From: Capra hircus | Lineage: Eukaryota > Chordata > Mammalia > Artiodactyla > Bovidae | Direction of reading: 5' to 3' | DNA length: 64,000 nt | Assembly (NCBI RefSeq): GCF_001704415.2 | Contig: NC_030824.1 | Location: 36,637,022 to 36,701,021, forward strand | In this document: positions 1 through 12,296 of the stretch, in pieces | Layout: each line of letters starts with the position of its first letter | Position numbering within the stretch: the stretch's first letter is position 1 | The notes under the pieces: generated by a model | What the model saw: the letters and a program-made list of their open reading frames with translations, nothing else | Database searches by the model: none | Told to the model about the DNA's origin: nothing | Translations under genes and position numbers: made by a program

Positions 1-1199
1 AAGCACTTTTACACCATCATCTTCAGGATTTGAAATGGCTCAACTGGAATTCCATCACCTCCTCTAGCTTTGTTCATGGTGATTCTTCCTAAGGCCCACT
101 TGACTTTGCATTCCAGGATGTCTGGCTCTAGGTGAGTGATCACACCATCGTGATTATCTGGGTCATGAAGATCTTTTTTGTATAGTTCTTCTGTGTATTC
201 TTGCCACCTCTTCTTAATATCTTTTGCTTCTGTTAGATCCATACCATTTCTATCCTTTATTGAGCCCTTCTTAATGTGAAATGTTCCCTTGGAAAAAGAT
301 CTCTAGTCTTTCCCATTCTATTGTTTTCCTCTATTTCTTTGCACTGATCACTGAGGAAGGCTTTCTTATCTCTCCTTGCTATTCTTTGGAACTCTGCATT
401 CAGATGGGTATGTCTTTCCTTTTCTCCTTTGCTTTTTGCTTCCCTTCTTTTCATAGCTATTTGTAAGGCCTCCTCAGACAGCCATTTTTCTTTTTTGCAT
501 TTCTTTTTCTTTGAGATGGTCTTGATCCCTTTCTCCTGTACAGTGTCATGAACTTCTGTCCATAGTTCATCAGGCACTCTGTCTATCAGATCTAGTCCCT
601 TAAATCTATTTCTCACTTCTACTGTATAATCGTAATGGATTTGATTCAGGTCATATCTGAATGGTCTATTGGTTTTCCCTACTTTCTTGAATTTAAATCT
701 GAATTTGGCAATGAGAAGTTCATGATCTAAGCTACAGTCAGCTCCTGGTCTTGTTTTTGCTGACTGTATAGAGCTTCTCCATCTTTTGCTGCAAAAAATA
801 TAATCAATCTGATTTTGGTATTGACCATCTGGTGAAGTCCATGTGTAGAGTCTTCTCTTGTGTTGTTGGAAGAAGGTGTTTGCTCTGACCAGTGAGCGCA
901 TTCTCTTGGCAGAAGTCTATTAGCCTTTGCCCTGCTTAATTCTGTACTCCAAGGCCAAATTTGCCTGTTACTCCAGTTATTTCTTGACTTCCTGCTTTTG
1001 CATTCGAGTCCCCTGTAATGAAAAGGGCATCTTTTTTGGATGTTAGTTCTAGAAGGTCTTGTAGGTCTTTATACAACCATCCAACTTCAGCTTCTTCAGC
1101 ATTATTGGTCGGGTCATAGACTTGGATTACCGTGATATTGAATGGTTTGTCTTGGAAACGAACAGAAATCATTCTGCCGTTTTTGAGATTGCATCCAAG
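1..1199 (-). mobile_element. BovB LINE (RTE clade), 5' portion, continues left of window
   Basis: The minus strand carries broken pieces of the BovB protein. At 936-1172 is the apurinic-type endonuclease core with a GDSNAK motif; 257-901 contains DYIFCSKRW and SLDHELLIAKF, the endonuclease end with the Asp-His pair; 9-242 is the linker leading to reverse transcriptase. Frame changes separate the pieces, so the copy is dead. The 5' end is truncated near 1199 and the 3' part lies outside the window. Confidence 0.93.
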
Positions 1200-2019
1200 T
1201 TTTACTAAGCCTTATTAGCATGAGGGACTTTGGGGTAGAAACTAAAAGATAGGTAATAGTAATAGAAAATTCAATAGTAAGTGATTTTATAATTGGAAAA
1301 TATTTATATTTTAAAGACCAGTTTGAAGCTGACTCTAAAAGCACCAGGGTTCCTCTTGGTGGTCCCATGGCCAGGGCATAGGAGCAAACAGGAAGAAAAA
1401 TCCTAGGACCCCTCATCTGGACTGCATTGAGGGGAGCAGCTCCACTTAATCTGTAGAATTTTGTTTGATAAGAGGGATTAGTTTCTAAAAGAATTTTGGT
1501 TTAAGTTCCAAATTTAAGAGGAAATTCATTGTTAAAAATATAAAAAACTGGGAATTTCCTCCATAAGCTCAAAAAGACAACTGCGTTAAAGAATAAAAGT
1601 CATAACTAATTTCTGCCCCTTCTAAGAAGCTTTTCTTCATTAGGCATTTTTATATAAAATTTTTGGAGATGTATTAGAAGGCACCCGGTAAAGAATTTCC
1701 AAAGAAAACTATTTATAAATATTTGGTCACTAATTCTTAACTATGACCCCTAAAACTAGGACATACATGCTTAAGACCATATTTTTCTAGTATTTGTATA
1801 TAAAATCTGAAAAGTACCATTTTCTATTAACAAAGGACCAAAATTCTTTTTTTTTTTTTTCAGGGATGCATGTCTATAACTTAAGTTACATTTAGGAGTC
1901 ATATTTTTAAACATTTATCTCACTAGAGAAATTAAGACTATTTCTTCTACATTGCTAAAAGATATTCTTTTAATAACTAAAATTATCTCTTATGTGACAT
2001 TTTTAATTATATATTTTTT
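1200..2019. other. Intronic sequence, nothing recognised
   Basis: AT-rich unique-looking DNA with a T14 run near 1848. No exon, repeat or regulatory signal could be supported. Confidence 0.5.
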
Positions 2020-3175
2020 ATTAATAGATTTTATTTTCTGAGCAGTTTTAGGCTTACAGAAAAATAAGTGGAAAACATAGAGTATCCATTCACTTTCTCA
2101 CCTCCTTCTCCCATTTCCCCATTATCATCTTTCATTATTATGATACATTTATTAAAATTATTGAGCCATTATTGATTTATGATTATTAACTAAAGTCCAT
2201 AATTTATATTTCACTCTTGGTGATGTACTTTCTATGGATTTTGACAAATATATAATGACACTTGCATATGACATTTGACAAATATATAATGATATATCAT
2301 ATAGAATGGTTTCATTGCACTAAAAATCACATGTGCTCCACGTATTCACCCTTCCTCCCTAACTCCAAACCCTTGATGTTTTTACTGTCCTCTTAGTTTT
2401 GCCTTTTCCAGAATGCAGTATAGATGGAATCGTCTTTAAAATAGCAATTTGCATTTAAAGTTCCTCATGTCTTTCCGTAGCTTGGTAGCTCATTTCTTTT
2501 TATTGTAGAATAATATTCCATTGTCTTCAAGTACCAGTTTATCTGTTTACCTACTGAAGGACATCTTGCGGGCTTACAAGATTGATTAAAGCTTTTTCTA
2601 GATATTTATGTGAAAGTTTTATTTATGGACTTAAGATTTCATCTCTTTGTGGTAAATACTCAGGAGGGTGATTGCTGGATCATAGAGTAAGACTACGTTC
2701 AGTTTTATAAGAAACTGACAAGCTATCTCCACTGTGGCTGTACCATGTTGCAGTCCCAACAAGTTTCTTGTTGCTTCATATCCTCATCAGCTTTTGATGT
2801 TGTCAGTGTCTTAGATTTTAGCCATTCAGATACATGCATAGTGATAGCTTATTGTTAATTTGCAGTTCCCTAATGATATATTATATTTAACATCATTTCC
2901 TTATTTGCCATCTATATAACTTCTTTGGTGAGTTATCTAATCAAATATTTTGTCCACTTTTAATTGAATTGTTTTCTCTTTTTTGGATTTTGAAAGTTCT
3001 CTATATATTTTGGATATCCTTACTTTATCAGATTTGTGTTGTCTAAAGAATTTGTCTTAATTTGTGGCTTATCTTTTCACTCTAATCTAAAATTTCATAG
3101 AGCAGAAAGTTTTTAATAAATTCATATCTGTTTTTCTTTCTTTAATAGGATATTAAATGTATTCTTTGTGTAAGA
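2020..3175 (-). mobile_element. Old L1 LINE fragment, 3' UTR and ORF2 end, antisense
   Basis: Reads as reverse complement of a mammalian L1 3' end: the phrase TATTCCATTGT and ATTGCTGGATCATA typical of antisense L1, and near 3090 the CAGAAAGTTTTTAAT stretch from further into the element. Heavily mutated with no open frame. A 19-base segment is repeated inside it at 2240-2258 and 2274-2292. Confidence 0.82.
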
Positions 3176-4182
3176 AAAAGATACCTATTTGGAATCATGT
3201 TATGTTTTGTAAATGTTTATAGGTAAAAACAGCCATTTTTGCTCAATACTTTTTGTCCCCATAATTGTGATGATTTATAACTTATAATGACAAGGGAGAA
3301 TTATTCCCTCCAAGAACTGTTAGCCATCAAGAAAAACATTCTCTTTTGAACATTATGCTGCTGTATTTGAATTAGATGTTTCCACCTGTATGAATAGAAA
3401 AACATTCTCCTCAGAATTGGGATTCACTACTCAACAGGAGCATTTTTAACTTGGGCACATGCAGTATTTTATATGTAGATGACACACCACACAATGGCCA
3501 TACTATATGGCAGTGCTTTAAAAAACAGGATAACTGTGCTGGGAGGTGATGGATGAGGGGAGGGACCTTTTAAATGACGAAGTACATTATAGAAAGAAGT
3601 TTTCACACTTTTAAAGTTCTGTCTGATTCAAGAACCTTGTCACATCACACATTGGCAGTAAGGTGACAGAATTTATATATTCAGTAATCTCTCTTTAATG
3701 GCACAATTTTAATAATATCCGAATAAGATACTGTAGTAAAATAATACAGAGCAATCTAGTATAATTTTTCTTTTTATGTTGGCTTAGCTTTACCTGTATT
3801 GTGTGGATTTTTCTGTTGCCACGGCACATGTATGTATATATGTTCACCTACACACCAAGCTCATACACAGATCATAGAAATTAGAACTTCAACCTTTGCT
3901 GAAACTAAGTTATTTTTCATATCATGCAGTTTTCCACAAGTAACAAAACTATCTTATGGGAATCATACAGCAAACTGGAGCCGTTTATTACACTGTTTAG
4001 AAGGCCCATAGAATGGGTGTACCCTACATATTACCACAGCTTTAGAGAATGACATCTTGGCAGGAGAACCCAATACACAGTTATATTTGGGTGGCAATAA
4101 CAGGCTATCATTTGGAGTTTAGTAGAGGTGAGAAGCATTCACCTTTGCTTTTTACTCCTGCTCTCCTGCTTTCCTCTTTTTT
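3176..4182. other. Intronic sequence, nothing recognised
   Basis: AT-rich, non-repetitive by eye. The open frame at 3799-4011 has no recognisable domain and is judged a chance frame. Confidence 0.5.
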
Positions 4183-4214
4183 CCGCCTTGCTTTATTGAA
4201 ATGTAATTGACAAA

Positions 4215-4338
4215 TGTGTGTTAGTTGCTCAGTTGTGTCCGACTGTTTGCAACCCCACAGACTGTAGCCTACCAGGCTCCTCTATCCATGGAATTCTCCA
4301 GGCAGAAATACTGGAGTGGGTTGCCATTATCGTCTCCA
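4215..4338 (-). mobile_element. Partial Bov-tA-type SINE inside L1
   Basis: Antisense Bov-tA body (GTTGCTCAGTTGTGTCCGAC to GGAGTGGGTTGCC) lacking the tRNA-like head. A 10-base target-site duplication AATTGACAAA lies at 4205-4214 and 4339-4348, showing insertion into the older L1. Confidence 0.9.
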
Positions 4339-4691
4339 AATTGACAAAGAAATTGTAGGATATTTAAAGTATCCAATATGGTGGTTTGATAAACATTATG
4401 AATAGATTCCCTCCATCAAGTGAATACAACCATCACCTCATGTATTATGTGTATGTATGTGTGAAAGAGAGAGAAAGTTTAGCTTCTACTCAGCAAATTT
4501 CAGCTACACAGCACAGTATAATCAACTTTGGTTACCATATTACACATTAAATCTTCAGACCTTTTATTCATCTTATTACTGAAAGTTTGTACCTTTTTAC
4601 AACATCTCCTGATTTCCCCAACCCCCCAGCCTCTGGCAGCCACTTTTCTCTTCTGTGAGTTTGATTTACCTTTTATTTATTTGTATATTTT

Positions 4692-5442
4692 TGTTGTTCT
4701 TGTTCAGTCTCTAAGTCATGTCCAGTTCTTAACACAACCCCATGGACTGCAGCATACCATGCTCTTCTGTCTTCCTCTATCTCCTGGAGTTTGCTCAGAT
4801 TCATGCCAGTTCAGTCAGTGATGCTATCTAAGTGTCTCATCCTCTACTGTCCTCTTCTCAACTTTTGCCTTCAGTCTTTCTCAGCATCAGGGTCTGTTCC
4901 ATTGAATCAGCTCTTCACATCAAGTATTGGAGCTTCAGCATCAGTCCTTCCAGTCACTATTCAAGATTGATTTCCTTTAGGACTGACTGGTTTGATCTCT
5001 TTGATGTCCAAGGGACTCTCAAGAGTCTTCTCCACCGAAGTTCAAAAGCATCAATGTTTCCACACTCAGCCTTCTTTATGGCCCAACTCTCACATCCACA
5101 CATGACTACTGGAAAAACCATAGCTTTGACTAGATGGACCTTTGTCGGCAAAGTGATGTCTCTGCTTTTTAATATGCTGTCTAGGTTTGTCATAGCTTTC
5201 CTTCCAAGGAGCAAGCATCTTTTAATTTAATGGCTGCAATCACTGTCTGCAGTCATTTTGAAGCCCAAGAAAATAAGATCTCTCACTGCTTCCCCTTTTT
5301 CCCCTTCTTGTCATAAAGTGATAGGACCAGATACCATGATCTTAGTTTTTTGACTGTTGAGTTTCAAGCCAGCTTTGTCAGTCTTATCTTTCACCCTTGT
5401 CAAGAGGCTCTTTAGTTCCTCTTCACTTTCTGCCATTATAAG
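4692..5442 (-). mobile_element. BovB LINE 3' end inserted in L1
   Basis: The minus strand at 4957-5214 encodes the BovB reverse-transcriptase tail (RKAMTNLDSILKSRDITL and ESWAIKKAE motifs). The 3' terminus is the GTTGTTCTTGTTCAGTC reverse of the BovB tail near 4692. 5'-truncated; boundaries are accurate to roughly ten bases. Confidence 0.88.
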
Positions 5443-7140
5443 TTTTTAGACTTCACATTATAAGTGATACCATGAAATATTTTGTCTTTCTCCATCTTCA
5501 GTTGTCATAATACTATCCATGTTTGTGTCACAAATGATAGGATTTTCTTCTTTCTAAAGACTGAATTTTATGTTTTATGAATTTTTTATGTTTTTTTATG
5601 TTTTATGAATTTTATAAATTCCATTTTATGTATATTTATAAATATTTACATAGTTATATATATACATACATCACATTTCTTATCCAGTCATCCAGAGACA
5701 GACACTTTGGTTGTTTCCATATCTTGGCTGTTGTGATTAATGTTCCACTGAACCTAGGAGTATAGGGGTCCCTTCAAGATAATGCTTTCATTTATTTTGT
5801 ATATGTACCCAGAATTGGCATTGCTGGCTCATATAATAATTTTGTTTATAACTTTTTTTAACGTAGCCTCTGTACTGTTTTCCATAGTGGCTTTATTAGT
5901 TAACATTCCCATCAACAATGTACAAGAACTTATTTCCATATCCTTAATAGCATTTATCACCTCTTCTGTTTTTGATAATAGCCATCCTAACAGGTGTGAA
6001 GCAATAACTAACTATGGTTTTGATTTGTGTTCCCCTGATAATTAGTCATGTAGAGCACCTTTTTATGTTGGCCATTTGTATGTATGCCATCTGGAAAAAA
6101 ATAACTGGCCTTTTCCCATTTGTTTTTTTGATGTTGAGTTGTATCAATACCTTCTATATTTCTATATGTTAGATATTGACCCCTTTTCGGATATATAATT
6201 TGCAAATATTTTCTCCCATTTAGTAGGTTGCCTTTTCACATGTTGATGGTTTCCTTGCTGTGTAGTAGCTTTTTAGTTTGATGTAATCTTACTTGTTTAT
6301 TTTTGCTTTTGCTTTTAGTGCCAAATCCAAAGCAGCATTGCCAAAACCATTATCAAAAGAGCTTACCTCCTATATTTTCTTCTAAGAGTTTTATAGTTTC
6401 AGGTTACATTTAATCCATTTCAGGATGGTTTTTTTTATGTGGTATAGGATATGAGTCCAGTTTCATTCTTTTGCATGAGGATATTCAATTTTCCCAGCAC
6501 CATTTGTTGAAGGAGCTATCATTTCCTGATTGTATATTTTTCACTGCTTTATGAAAATTAATTGACCAAATATGCATGAGTTTATTTCTGGGCTCTCTAT
6601 TCTGTCCCATTGATCTATATGTCTATTTTTATGCCAGAATACTGTTTTGATCACTTTAGCTTTGTAATATAATTCGAAATCAGGATGTATGATGCCTCTA
6701 GCTTTGTTCTTCTTTCTCAAGATTGTTTTGACTATTCAGAGACTTTTGTGTTTCCATACAAATATTAGGTTGTTTCTTTTATTTCTGTGAAAGATTTCAC
6801 TGGAATTTTGGTGGGAATTGAATCTGTAGATTACTTTGGATATATGGACATTTTAACAATACTAATTCTTCCAGTTTATATTCTTTAAAAAGATATAAAC
6901 ACAATGTATCTTTAATTTATTTGTGTGTTCTTCAGTTTCTTTCATGAATGCCTTGTTGTTTTCAGCATTCAGATCTTTTACCTCCTTGGTTAAATTTATT
7001 CCTAAGTATTTCATTCTTTTTGATACCATTATAATTGGGATGTTTTATTAATTTCTCTTTCTGATCATTCAAAGCCAGAGCGCCAGATGTGTATACAAAC
7101 TCCTTCCAAGGAGATACTGGCAACTTAGTTTCATTGTTTG

Positions 7141-7760
7141 AACTGGCCAAAAAGAAGGTGGGAGAAGTGCTTGTAGGCCTCGGTGAAGAATTGCAGCCAG
7201 CTCCTATATGTATGCTACAAGTACAAGCTGGACCCTTGGGCAGCAGTTTGTAAAGTAGGCATTTAGACCTCTTTCAGAGAAGGACTGGGAGAGATAGGTG
7301 TTGTTATTGTATCCCTGTACTGAGTCCCGGGGAGTGGGAGGAAGGGATAACTACAATGGTTACTTATGCACCAGTGAAGCATTGCTTCTTCGTTTGCTGT
7401 AATCGTCTGGGTCTTATGAACACCAACGCAAGCCAGGTGGAAGTCTTAAAAGTTGAGGCCTTAGATGTTAGTCCAAACCCTTGCTTCTCAGAGAGAAGCT
7501 GAGAATTTGGAGTTCTCTTCAGATTTTATGGCTCTGGGCCACGAGTGGGGTTTATGATGAGTGCATCTCAGCCTTTCCTACCCATTTCAATGTGAGTATT
7601 TTCTCATTCAGTCTATGTATACAAGTCTCTCAGCTTATTTATGGATTTATTTCATAAGTAATTGCTCCTTGTGCATTCAATGTGTATGTGGGAAGAGAGA
7701 AGTTCAGAAAACTTCTTTGTTGTCATCTTGCTCAACTTCCCTCTTGCTTTCCTTTTTATA
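7141..7760 (-). mobile_element. Probable further antisense L1-related segment
   Basis: Phrases such as CTCAGCCTTTCCTACCCATTTCAATGTG and the closing GTTGTCATCTTGCTCAACTT resemble a block commonly found next to antisense L1 ORF2 in mammals. It abuts the L1 block ending near 7140, so it is probably the same insertion. Family not determined. Confidence 0.5.
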
Positions 7761-8286
7761 GTATAAAATCACAGTTATTTTACTGGTATCGAGCACTGTA
7801 AGGGATGAGCAAAGGCCAGACCAGAAATGGATATGTTTCTTTGCCAGGGTTCTGTTGCTTATGTTAAAAAACTAACATGCCAAAAAGAAGTTATAATAGA
7901 ACAGGATGTAACTTATGGTCTAGATTCATCTTCCTATGTTTTTTTTAATGAGTAATTTGGAAGCTTTGTTTGAGGACTGGTGAGGTTAAGCAAAACTCTG
8001 AGAAATAATGTTTTTTTTTTTTAACCTGGGAGACAGGCTTGTTTTTGCTTAGGACTGTTCAGTTTCTTATTTCTCTGAAGAGACCCATGGACTTCATTTG
8101 CTGACCTTATTAACAACAGTCTTCTAGCATATTAAAGATTGAAGTTTCACCTGCTACCAGTTTAACTTCCTGTGTAATACCTTGTCTTTAAAGCACTATG
8201 CTTTGCTTTTCCTGCTATCAGCTGCAGAGCTGCTATTGTCTCCCTTGTTTTAAAGGCTACATTGTCTCTACCCATAAAATGGGGAA

Positions 8287-8485
8287 GGACTTCCCAGGTG
8301 GCGCTAGTGGTAAAGAACCTGCCTGCCAATGCAGGAGACATAAGAGACTCTGGTTCGATCCCTGGGTTGGGGAGATCCCCCGGAGGAGGGCATGGCAACC
8401 CACTCCAGTATTCTTGCCTGTCAGTCCATGGGCTACAGTCCATAGGATTACAGAGTCAGACACAATTGAAGTGACTTAGCACACA
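8287..8485 (+). mobile_element. Bov-tA SINE
   Basis: Sense copy from GGACTTCCCAGGTGGCGC through the B-box GGTTCGATCCC (tRNA-Glu-derived head) to the GAGTCAGACACAATTGAAGTGAC tail. A 13-base or so deletion is present around 8430. Short frames on both strands here are repeat shadows. Confidence 0.93.
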
Positions 8486-8669
8486 TTTCTTATTGAGTGG
8501 GAAAACAAACATATTTAGGAACATTTTACAGAATACCTGAAGCTTCGAAGAACTATTAATCTTAGTTCGAATCTTTTGTACCCACCCACTCAGCTTAGAT
8601 ATAACTTCTTCCAGAAAGTCATTTCTAACACTTCTAGCTCAGATTAGATACCTTCACTCTGTATCCCGC

Positions 8670-8880
8670 GGGCTTCCCTGGTGGTCACGGTGAAGAATCC
8701 ACCTGCCAATGCAGGAGACCCAGGTTCAATCCTGGGTTGGGAAGATCTCTTGGAGAAGGAAGTGGCATCACACTCCAGTATTCATGCACAGGAAATCCTA
8801 CGGACAGAGGAGGCTGACAAGTTACAGTCCCTGGGGTTGCAAAGAGTCAGACATGACTTAGCGACTAAACAACAACAAAT
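8670..8880 (+). mobile_element. Bov-tA SINE
   Basis: Sense copy, head GGCTTCCCTGGTGG, B-box GGTTCAATCC, tail AGCGACTAAACAACAACAAA. The tail is the BovB-like ACA-rich 3' end expected of a BovB-mobilised SINE. Confidence 0.93.
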
Positions 8881-9594
8881 GTATCTCATAACACCTTGCA
8901 TATTTTCTGTTCTTATCTAGATTTTTTGGTTTTTTTGTTTGTTTAAGCTTTGTGGAGAGCGAATTAGTAAAACTAGCTGTACTTGGTTTTAAGAATCTTG
9001 ACTTATGAGTTCGAATCCACATAGGCCAGTAATTTTGGTAATTTTAAATTAAAACGGGTTCCTCAACCTAGCATGTGGTGATGATGGGAAAAGTTGTCAA
9101 AAATACCTTAACATATTTAGCATAATAAAGCTCTAGCAGATTTTACTTTCTTATCTTTCTTGTAATAGTTTCTGATAGATTCTCATTCCTCCAGTATGGC
9201 TATGATAAATACTTTGGATCACTTTGGAAGCTCAACCAGTAAAAACGTTTTTAAGCTTCTCCGTGTAATCTGACAAGGAAAAGTCATTCTTTTCAGATTG
9301 CCACTATTTGTCTGACTTGCTTTTCAATTGAGAATAAATAATAAGGAAGACTAGGAGGTGACGATTACATCAGTTACTCTTAGAAATTATAAGAGCAAAA
9401 TATTGTCTAAAAAAATTATCATGTTCTTTCCATCTCTTCATTCCAATCCAGAGCTGTGTTTCTCCATGGAAGCTTTATTTTAGAATTCAGTATTAATCTT
9501 TTCTATCATTTTTGAAACTAAAGAAGAGTAGTTTCTGAAAGATTTTAGTAGCCGAAACTTGTTCTCTCCCTCAGATAAAACTTTTTGTAGGAAG

Positions 9595-9807
9595 TTTTGT
9601 TCGTTGTTTAGTCATGCAGTCATGTCCAACTCTTTGAAACCCCATGGACTGTGTAGCCCACCAGGTTCCTCTGTCCATGGGATTCTCCAGGCAAGAATAC
9701 TAGAGTGGGTTGCCACCAACTCCTCCCCGCTGCAGATCTTCCCGACCCATAGATTAAACCCACTGGCAGGCAGATTCTTTACTACTGAGCCAACCAGGGA
9801 GGCTCCA
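9595..9807 (-). mobile_element. Bov-tA SINE with TSD
   Basis: Antisense copy ending in the tRNA-like head (ACTGAGCCAACCAGGGAGGC). Flanked by the 9-base duplication TGTAGGAAG at 9586-9594 and 9808-9816. Confidence 0.94.
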
Positions 9808-10632
9808 TGTAGGAAGACCATTAAGATAGGAATGAACTGCTTTGGTTGGGGCCTGTCCCACCTACATACCTTTCCCTCCTTTTCCTGCTGTGATCTCTGA
9901 GTCACCTTGGAGACTGCAGAGTGCTTTAAAAACTGTTTCACTAACTAAGAAAGCTACTGAACACATGGCTTATTTCATTCTTGTTTCTCAGAATTATAAC
10001 TTGAGTACTTATTATTTTCTTGAACTCAAGAAGCAGAACATGGTTGTAAGGTTTTGTACCTCTGTGTATGTGAAATGCACACTGAAATTCCATCTTGACA
10101 AGTTTGCACCTATCTGATTATAACAGTCCTGTTTTTAATGAAATGTCTTTGCTCCAGTTTCAAATAAAAGTTGGAACTTCCAGTTTTTACATTCCTGACA
10201 TTTTTAAGTTTGAAATTAGTAACTTATATTTCTTTTCCCTTGTACACATGAGCTGAGGCAAACATTGACCATCCAAATATCACTGTATTAGGGGAGGGGA
10301 GCCTGCAGTTCAAGTACTCCTTGTACGACATCCCTTGTCCCTCTTAATACTGTCCTTTCTTTTTCCCATGTCACCCCTATAAAAGAAACCATTGACAGAT
10401 TTATAGTTTTAAATAGCTTCTGAGATACGATCTTCTCTGGTAAATAAAGCTAAAAGATGAAGTTAAAGAATAAAAACAGATAACTGAATGCTATGAGAAT
10501 TTGAGTTTTTGCATAGTGTAGTCATTATGTCTTTCACATTGGAATGGAACCTGCCTGTTTACCTTAAAAATGTAAAACATGAAATAGTAGAGCCTGGCAA
10601 TAACCTCAGTTTGAAAAGTGATTTATCATTAG

Positions 10633-10835
10633 TGAGTGAAGTCGCTCAGTCGTGTCCAACTCTTTGCAACCCCATGGACTCTAGTCTACCAGGTTCCTCT
10701 GTCCATGGGATTTTCCAGGCAAAAGTCCTGGAGTGGGTTGCATTTCCTTCTCCAGGGGATCTTCCCAACCCAGGGCTCAAACCTGGGTCTCCTGCATTGT
10801 AGACAGATGCTTTACCATCTGAGCCACCAGGGAAC
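10633..10835 (-). mobile_element. Bov-tA SINE
   Basis: Antisense full-length copy from GAAGTCGCTCAGTCGTGTCC to GAGCCACCAGGGAAC. An imperfect flanking match of CATTAGTGA and CATTGGTGA may be the target-site duplication. Confidence 0.93.
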
Positions 10836-12079
10836 ATTGGTGAATATTAAAAATGCCAACTTGATTGCCTTTATTACCTGTATACTTTCTAGGGGAAGGG
10901 TATTCCCTAATGAAACTTTTTATGAAATGAGTTAATGTTTAATATTTATTTGTAAAGCTTAGAAATATAATGAAGAAATAGCTATAAATCTTGTGTGCTT
11001 TGTACATCAAAGAATTTAGGTTCATGTTGCTTTCCCATTCACCTGTTTGGAGTTCTTCAATAAAATAATGCAAAAAACATAGTTTGAACTTAAAAGAGGA
11101 AAATAATGTTTTTTAAAAACTACCTTTTATATCCCTACCTGTAATTTTGAGAATTAAAACCCTGAGCAACAGTGTGTCTTGGCAGGCAAATTATTTTAAC
11201 CTGAAGTTTGATCAAAGTACAATTAGAAGAGCACTCTGAATTATAGCTAGAGATATTATTATCTTCTTATGCTCAACCTAAAAAGCGGATGCACAGATTA
11301 CCTTTTCAACTCAGGATGTTTTCATCTTTAAGACCATGAAAAGTAATGTACATGGGAAAATCAATGTAACAGTCCATCATTTTTATCCCTCATTCATTCT
11401 CCAAGGATAGTTTTTGTGATACCTGTGAAGAAGCTTATCATGGAGTTATGTGCACATAGGTAATAGGATATACCCAGATTTAGCATGATTGATGAAATCC
11501 TCGTAGTCTACTGCAGTGCAGTGCTGGAGAGTGACTAGCACTCTGGGGAAGTCCCTCACTAAGGAGTTACTTCCAAGGCCAAAGTATTACTTAAACATAC
11601 ATTTAAGGAAAATTGTGCCTTCCCAGCTTGGCAAGAAAATAATAGTTGGAATAGTGTGAGCATGTTCTTCAGTTCTTTATCATCTTCTGGTTTTCTGCCT
11701 ATAGAAAGAGTTAAAAAATATATATCCATACGTTTTTACTTTTCTTCTTTTGGTTTAATTTAATGAGGATTCTTTTGTTATCAAGGTTGACAGCACTGGC
11801 AAATTCCTGCCAGCAGGAACACAGCAGTGCACAGTTTCAGGGGGGATCCCTGTGAATATTACCTCTTGACTCAGGCAAGACTCAGTTACTGTGTCTTGCT
11901 TGTCAGCTTCATTTTATATAGCTCTCCGTGAAAGGTTCATGGCTTGAAGGATGTCCTAATCCCTGTGGGTTAAGTTTCCTCTTTTTCTCCTTTGGCATAC
12001 AGCTAGCTTACCCATTACTGAGAACAAAAATCTCTGGGTACTTGAGATTCATTGTTCATTTGATGAAACTGTGGTACAC
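10836..12079. other. Intronic sequence, nothing recognised
   Basis: Unique-looking AT-rich DNA. Near 11780-11835 a locally GC-richer patch contains an imperfect inverted arrangement of CCTGCCAGCAGGAA. No exon or known repeat supported. Confidence 0.45.
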
Positions 12080-12296
12080 GTGTGTGTGTGTGTGTTAGTC
12101 ACTCAGTCGTGTCTGACTCTGTGATCCCATGGACTGTAGCCCGCCAGGCTCCTCTGTCTGTGGAATTCTCCAGACAAGAATACTGGAGTGAGTTGCCATT
12201 CCCATCTCCAGGGGCTCTTCCCAACCCAGGGATTGAATCTAGGTGTCCCACATGGCAGGCAGATTCTTTACTGTCTGAGTCACCAGGGAAGTCTAT
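12080..12296 (-). mobile_element. Bov-tA SINE with adjoining (TG)n
   Basis: Antisense Bov-tA (CACTCAGTCGTGTCTGACTC to GAGTCACCAGGGAAGTC). A short (TG)8 or so run at about 12080-12094 sits at its 3' end, a place where Bov-tA tails often seed microsatellites. Confidence 0.92.

Larger units (their letters stand above)
4183..7140 (-). mobile_element. L1 LINE, antisense, interrupted by a Bov-tA SINE and a BovB
   Basis: Three L1 blocks form one element: 4183-4214, 4339-4691 and 5443-7140. The left blocks are L1 3' UTR (TTATTGAAATGTAATTGACA, then GAAAGTTTGTACC). The right block has the antisense signature CTGTTTTCCATAGTGGC and CCCAGCACCATTTGTTGAA of the ORF2 carboxy end. Old and mutated, no long reading frame. 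Confidence 0.87.

Noticed and set aside
257..901. 214-codon minus-strand frame as a host gene
   Set aside because: It is a fragment of the BovB retrotransposon endonuclease/linker, with frame breaks to its neighbours.
8287..8485. tRNA gene because of A/B-box-like sequence
   Set aside because: The tRNA-Glu similarity is the head of a Bov-tA SINE; no complete cloverleaf is present. The same applies to all other Bov-tA and CHR copies.
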